Shown here: one piece after another, positions 60,623-64,000 of the stretch
Layout: each line of letters opens with the position of its first letter
Numbering within the stretch: the first letter of the stretch is position 1
Assembly: GCA_036924085.1 (NCBI GenBank)
Contig: JAVGWX010000013.1
Coordinates: 43,043,675-43,107,674, forward strand
Direction: 5' to 3'
Source of the DNA: Ariolimax columbianus
Taxonomy: Eukaryota > Mollusca > Gastropoda > Stylommatophora > Arionidae
Length of the DNA stretch: 64,000 bases
The notes under the pieces: generated by a model
The model's input: only the letters and a program-made list of their open reading frames with translations
Told to the model about the DNA's origin: nothing
Databases searched by the model: none
Program-made: the position numbers and the translations under genes

Positions 60623-62706
60623 CAGGGCCGTCTCTACCATTAGGCAAGACTAAGCGGCCGCCTAGGGCGGCACAATTTTAGGGGCGGCAAAAGGTCGGAA
60701 ACATTTTTTATTTGAAATCAAACAGCGACAAAATTGATGAAATTATGAGAAAAAAAATTTAATAGAGGACAAATTGTGGTTCTGTTTATGTTTTTAGTGT
60801 TACTATTAATTATTTATTTTTTATAATCGATCAATAGCTAGGTTTTGTACTTATCTTTCAACATATTTAAAAGGTAAATGCAATTCATGTTTTAAATAAA
60901 AGAGGTAAGTTGCTATTAATGTTATATTATACAAGTTGAATACAAGGAATCCCAGGATCTCTATTGCAGTATCTATGAGAGCTGCGTTAAGAGACTCTGT
61001 AACTGTATCTGTATCCAGTCCCTCTCTGAGAGCCAACAGTGGCGCAAATCTCCCTCCCACCCTTGCTTGGAACATTTCGGTGATTTTTCGGTCCATTAGT
61101 TTGTCCAGGTCAAACTTTAGCCTGGTCACATCCTTCTTTGCGACTCCCTTCAATCGCAGACGCATAGTCATCATAACCAGATCGTGGTCGCTTCCTATAT
61201 CCGTTCCGGGGTAACTTCTCGTTTTGTCGGTGTTGATACTCGATCTGAACCTCCTCTGGACCAATATATAGTCAATCTGGCTGTGCACTTCCTTGCTTGG
61301 GTTATGCCATGTCCAGCGTCTCGACTGCTTGTTTAACCCAAACGTATTTGCCATCAACAGCTGATTGCATCTTGCAAATTCTAGGAGTCTGAGGCCGTGG
61401 TCATTGGTTTCTTTATTGCATCTTCTCCAATTTTTGCATTCCAATCACCCTGGACTACCAATATATCTTCTTTTTTTTTTGGCGTTTCATGTATCAGACT
61501 TTGAAGTTGATCATAGAATGCCTCTATTTCACAATCTTCGAAGTCTGCAGTGGGTGCACTGTATTATGGTAATATTAAACGGTGCTGCCTTTAGCCGTAA
61601 GATGATAAAACGACTAGATATTGGGCGGCAACCCAATATGCATCTGGCTGTGTCTTTATGCACCAGTATCCCCACTCCATGTACATGTTTGTCTTCCCTG
61701 CCACTGAAGTAGAACTTGTGGCCCTCCTCCGTGGTAAATTCTCCGAAGCTTTTCCATCGAGCCTCGCAAATACCAAGGATGTTCCACCGGTAGTTTTCCA
61801 TCTCGTGCGTTAGCTCATTGATTTTGCCACATGGGTTCAGTGTTCTAACATTCCTCGTACCTATTGTGAGCTTGTCTGTCCTCAGTCTGATGGTTCCACC
61901 AGTAGCACACTTATCACCTCCACCCTGGTGTGGGACGGCAGGCGCGGTCATTGTTAACCCGGGCTGCGAGCGAGCCGGTATGTTTGATTGTGGTTGTGTC
62001 CTCATGTGTGAATCTTGGGCGGTTTTCTCTTGGCGGAGCCCATCTCCTCTCCAAGTGGTGAGGGACAACATATGCATCTGGCCTGGAGGAGAACATCTCC
62101 CCAAGCGAGCCATTGCCTCGTTTGCCTACAGCCTCGCGGCCATAGTTTCCCAGTGTGCACCACTTGGAGGTGAGGTTGACTTGTGTGTTCGCTTTATCGG
62201 CAGGCTACTCATTTCACTTTTTGCCCCCCAGAAGAGCTAGCCGATCCCGACATCGCTGGGTTGCGATGTCGAGCGCAAACACACCATTGCATCCCTGACC
62301 TGACCTGAGCTTACCTGAATACTAGGCCGTTTGCCTCGTGTTCAGACGGTCGGGGTTCAATTTCGAGCTGCGACGGTTGGTCTATGATGTTAATTTTTTC
62401 CGGAGATCCCTGGGTTCATCGCTGGAGCTACGGAGTTCGTGCTTTGTGCGATGCTCTCGACAGATTGGGTACACATCTGCCGAGAGAGACCGAGCTAAAA
62501 TGGGGGAAAAAACCCGACGCAATGAAGTCAAGCCCCCGCTTAAAGTTTTTTTTAAAATTATTTATTTAAAGTTATATCTAATACACTAATTCTTCTAGTC
62601 TGCATGACTGGGGAAGAGAGTGATGGTAGTAAAAGGGAGGGAGAGGCATTTTTCAAATTTCCGTCTAGGGCGGCAAAATACCTAGATTGACATAGAAACG
62701 GTTCAT
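60623..62706. mobile_element. hAT-like element carrying a LINE fragment
   Basis: Left end CAGGGCCGTCTCTACC; right end CATAGAAACGGTTCAT is a weak inverted match (10 of 16). Flanks CCGACAAC and CCCACAAC agree in 7 of 8. Both edges hold CTAGGGCGGCA strings. The interior is the LINE fragment described next. Confidence 0.55.
60851..62260 (-). mobile_element. LINE apurinic endonuclease domain (CFDP2-like), 5' part
   Basis: Two minus frames, 61529-62113 and 60851-61444, joined by a break near 61450-61530. Order: KLTIGTRNVRTLNPCGKINE, NILGICEARWKS (catalytic Glu of the I.E.RW motif), YFSGREDKHVHGVGILVHKD, PFNITIIQ, then LLEFARCNQLLMANTF, RRWTWHNPSKEVHSQIDYIL, then GSDHDLVMMTMRLRL (catalytic SDH). 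About 350 residues of exonuclease-endonuclease-phosphatase fold. The reverse transcriptase is missing. Sequences of this kind are often annotated craniofacial development protein 2-like. Confidence 0.9.
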
Positions 62707-62877
62707 CCCACAACATGAAATGCCTTAGTACCAATCACTAAGTATATTTGCATCCTGGTTCACACGAGCGTTTCCTTTGTTTCGAGCTGGGAAGCACTGC
62801 GCCGTTTTAACAGCGGACTCGTTTCATGCTCTACCAATCACTTGAAGAATTATATTACGAAACGGGCCACGACATGG

Positions 62878-63045
62878 CTTATCTTCTTCTTCGTGCGCTG
62901 GCAGACGTCTACCTGAATTTGTTCAAAGAAAGCAGCAGTCATTCTGAGGCTGTCGATACGGCCATAGAGTTTGTCCTCGTATGTCGGGCAATTTTGCAGC
63001 AGAAGTGCAGGGGTCATTTTCCCAGTACCACAGGGGACTCGTCAG
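62878..63045 (-). mobile_element. Jockey-like LINE 3' end with GAA tail
   Basis: Minus strand LLQNCPTYED then a short deletion, KLYGRIDSLRMTAAFFEQIQ, VDVCQ, ending GCACGAAGAAGAAGAT. Internal deletion relative to 4434-4840. Confidence 0.75.
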
Positions 63046-63214
63046 TAGCGCATAGCATCAGCTTATAAGAGAGGGGTACAAGAGGGTACATTGTCCCTGT
63101 CGGGTTCCAAAAAGGGGCTATGGAGCTAAAGTATGAACTATAACTTATATTACAATTCCAGGAGAAATATTTAACACATGTATCAAAATGATAATTCTTC
63201 TTCTTCGTTCATCC

Positions 63215-63570
63215 TCAGATCAAGGTCCGGGGAATCAAGATGCAGTGACCCATAGCTGACTGCTAGCGTCAGGGCCAGCGAACCAGAGCTGCCAAGACCA
63301 TTCTACACCTCCACGCGGTGATCCTGGATAACAGGCTGCAGCAGGGTTACTGGCTAAGGAGAAGGGATCGAAGAGGGAATGCTAACCCGGTACTAAAAAA
63401 AGCTTGCTGAAGTCGGATGTGTTGGACCGAAAGGTGCAAATATCGCATTCAAGCTGTAAACTATGGCACAACGCATTCCGTTCTCTGGCCTACATTCTTC
63501 TACTTAGGCCCGTGTTAGGGTTTGGTAGTGGGAGATTGAGAGCGAACGAAGCCAAGCCCATCACAGCGAT
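63215..63570 (+). mobile_element. SINE family B, sense, slightly rearranged
   Basis: GGGGAATCAAGATGCAGTGA (a short deletion near the head), CACCTCCACGCGGTGATCCT, GAGATTGAGAGCGAACGAAG. Just before it lies an inverted piece of the tail, TTCTTCTTCTTCGTTC at 63196-63211. Confidence 0.8.
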
Positions 63571-63969
63571 AAAAACGCATGACTAACTTGGTGTTATTAT
63601 TAGAACAGAGAGATGAAACAGTTCTAAATATTAACATAATCGGTAGCCAAAGCGCATTCTACTTCCTACTCCCTTTCGCGCCATGTCAAGCATAGAGCCA
63701 CCACTACAGCTGGTCAATTTACAGGAAGTCTGTACCCGAGTTCTTGCAGTGGACGTTACAAAAGCAATGATTTTTACATGATGTGGCTGCTAGCCCTGTG
63801 CATACTCTTCGTTATTTGCCTCTCACGTCATGCTTGAATAGTTACAGCTACTCTGTATCGAATATTAATATTCTGTTTCTGCTTCTAAGAATCGACGTCA
63901 CTGCACTCCCGGCATACCCATAAGTGTTCAGTCTCTCTCATCAAATGGCGTAAGGTATGGATGGCAGAT
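63571..63969. other. No gene seen
   Basis: Nothing recognised. Confidence 0.4.
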
Positions 63970-64000
63970 GGTCCTTGTAGCTCGGTGGTTATACACTCTC
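63970..64000 (+). mobile_element. Start of a tRNA-like SINE or tRNA, cut by window end
   Basis: TCCTTGTAGCTCGGTGGTTA is a box-A string. The rest is outside the window, so a real tRNA gene cannot be excluded. Confidence 0.4.

Noticed and set aside
60851..62113. Host craniofacial development protein gene
   Set aside because: Database labels of this sort usually refer to LINE endonuclease domains; here it carries the I.E.RW and SDH endonuclease motifs, a frameshift and a repeat context.

Overview
This is invertebrate nuclear DNA, AT-rich and intron-dense. Exons carry GT/AG splice sites. The background is built from several non-LTR retrotransposon lineages, tRNA-derived SINEs, mariner, hAT and TTAA-type DNA transposons, and many minisatellites. 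The mix fits a lophotrochozoan, most likely a mollusc (perhaps a gastropod), but that placement is my inference from repeat style only. I see no bacterial operon, CRISPR array or functional tRNA/rRNA gene.

One host gene is well supported. It lies on the + strand from 1227 to 37752 and is open at its 5' end, because the start codon and first exons lie upstream of the window. Ten exons with consistent splice phases give the last 420 residues of a bacterial-type glycoside hydrolase family 20 (beta-N-acetylhexosaminidase-like) protein. At the position where I expect the catalytic Asp-Glu pair it reads Asp-Gln, so it may be a pseudoenzyme. About 1.26 kb of coding sequence is spread over 36.5 kb.

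Layout: 0-12 kb holds a mariner relic, jockey-like RNase H fragments, repeated reverse-transcriptase fragments and SINE D copies, and a hAT element carrying nested LINE and SINE insertions. 12-24 kb holds a LINE relic, a 57-bp minisatellite, SINE C, a near-complete mariner with long terminal inverted repeats, and SINE B. 24-37.7 kb holds nested retroposons, TTAA-flanked elements (three copies of one family within 3.3 kb) and inverted satellite arrays. From 37.75 to 64 kb I find no further host exon. That part is LINE tails, SINEs and large minisatellites (93, 45, 43, 58 and 17 bp units), plus a hAT-like element around an endonuclease-domain LINE fragment.

The most useful observations are the possible Glu-to-Gln change in the GH20 protein; a TTAA element inserted in a SINE so that the empty target site can be read; two unnamed SINE families (A and B) with clear target duplications; a 17-bp satellite that seems to have grown from a mariner transposase codon motif; and a SINE that landed inside a minisatellite unit. 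I found no convincing new multi-gene system.
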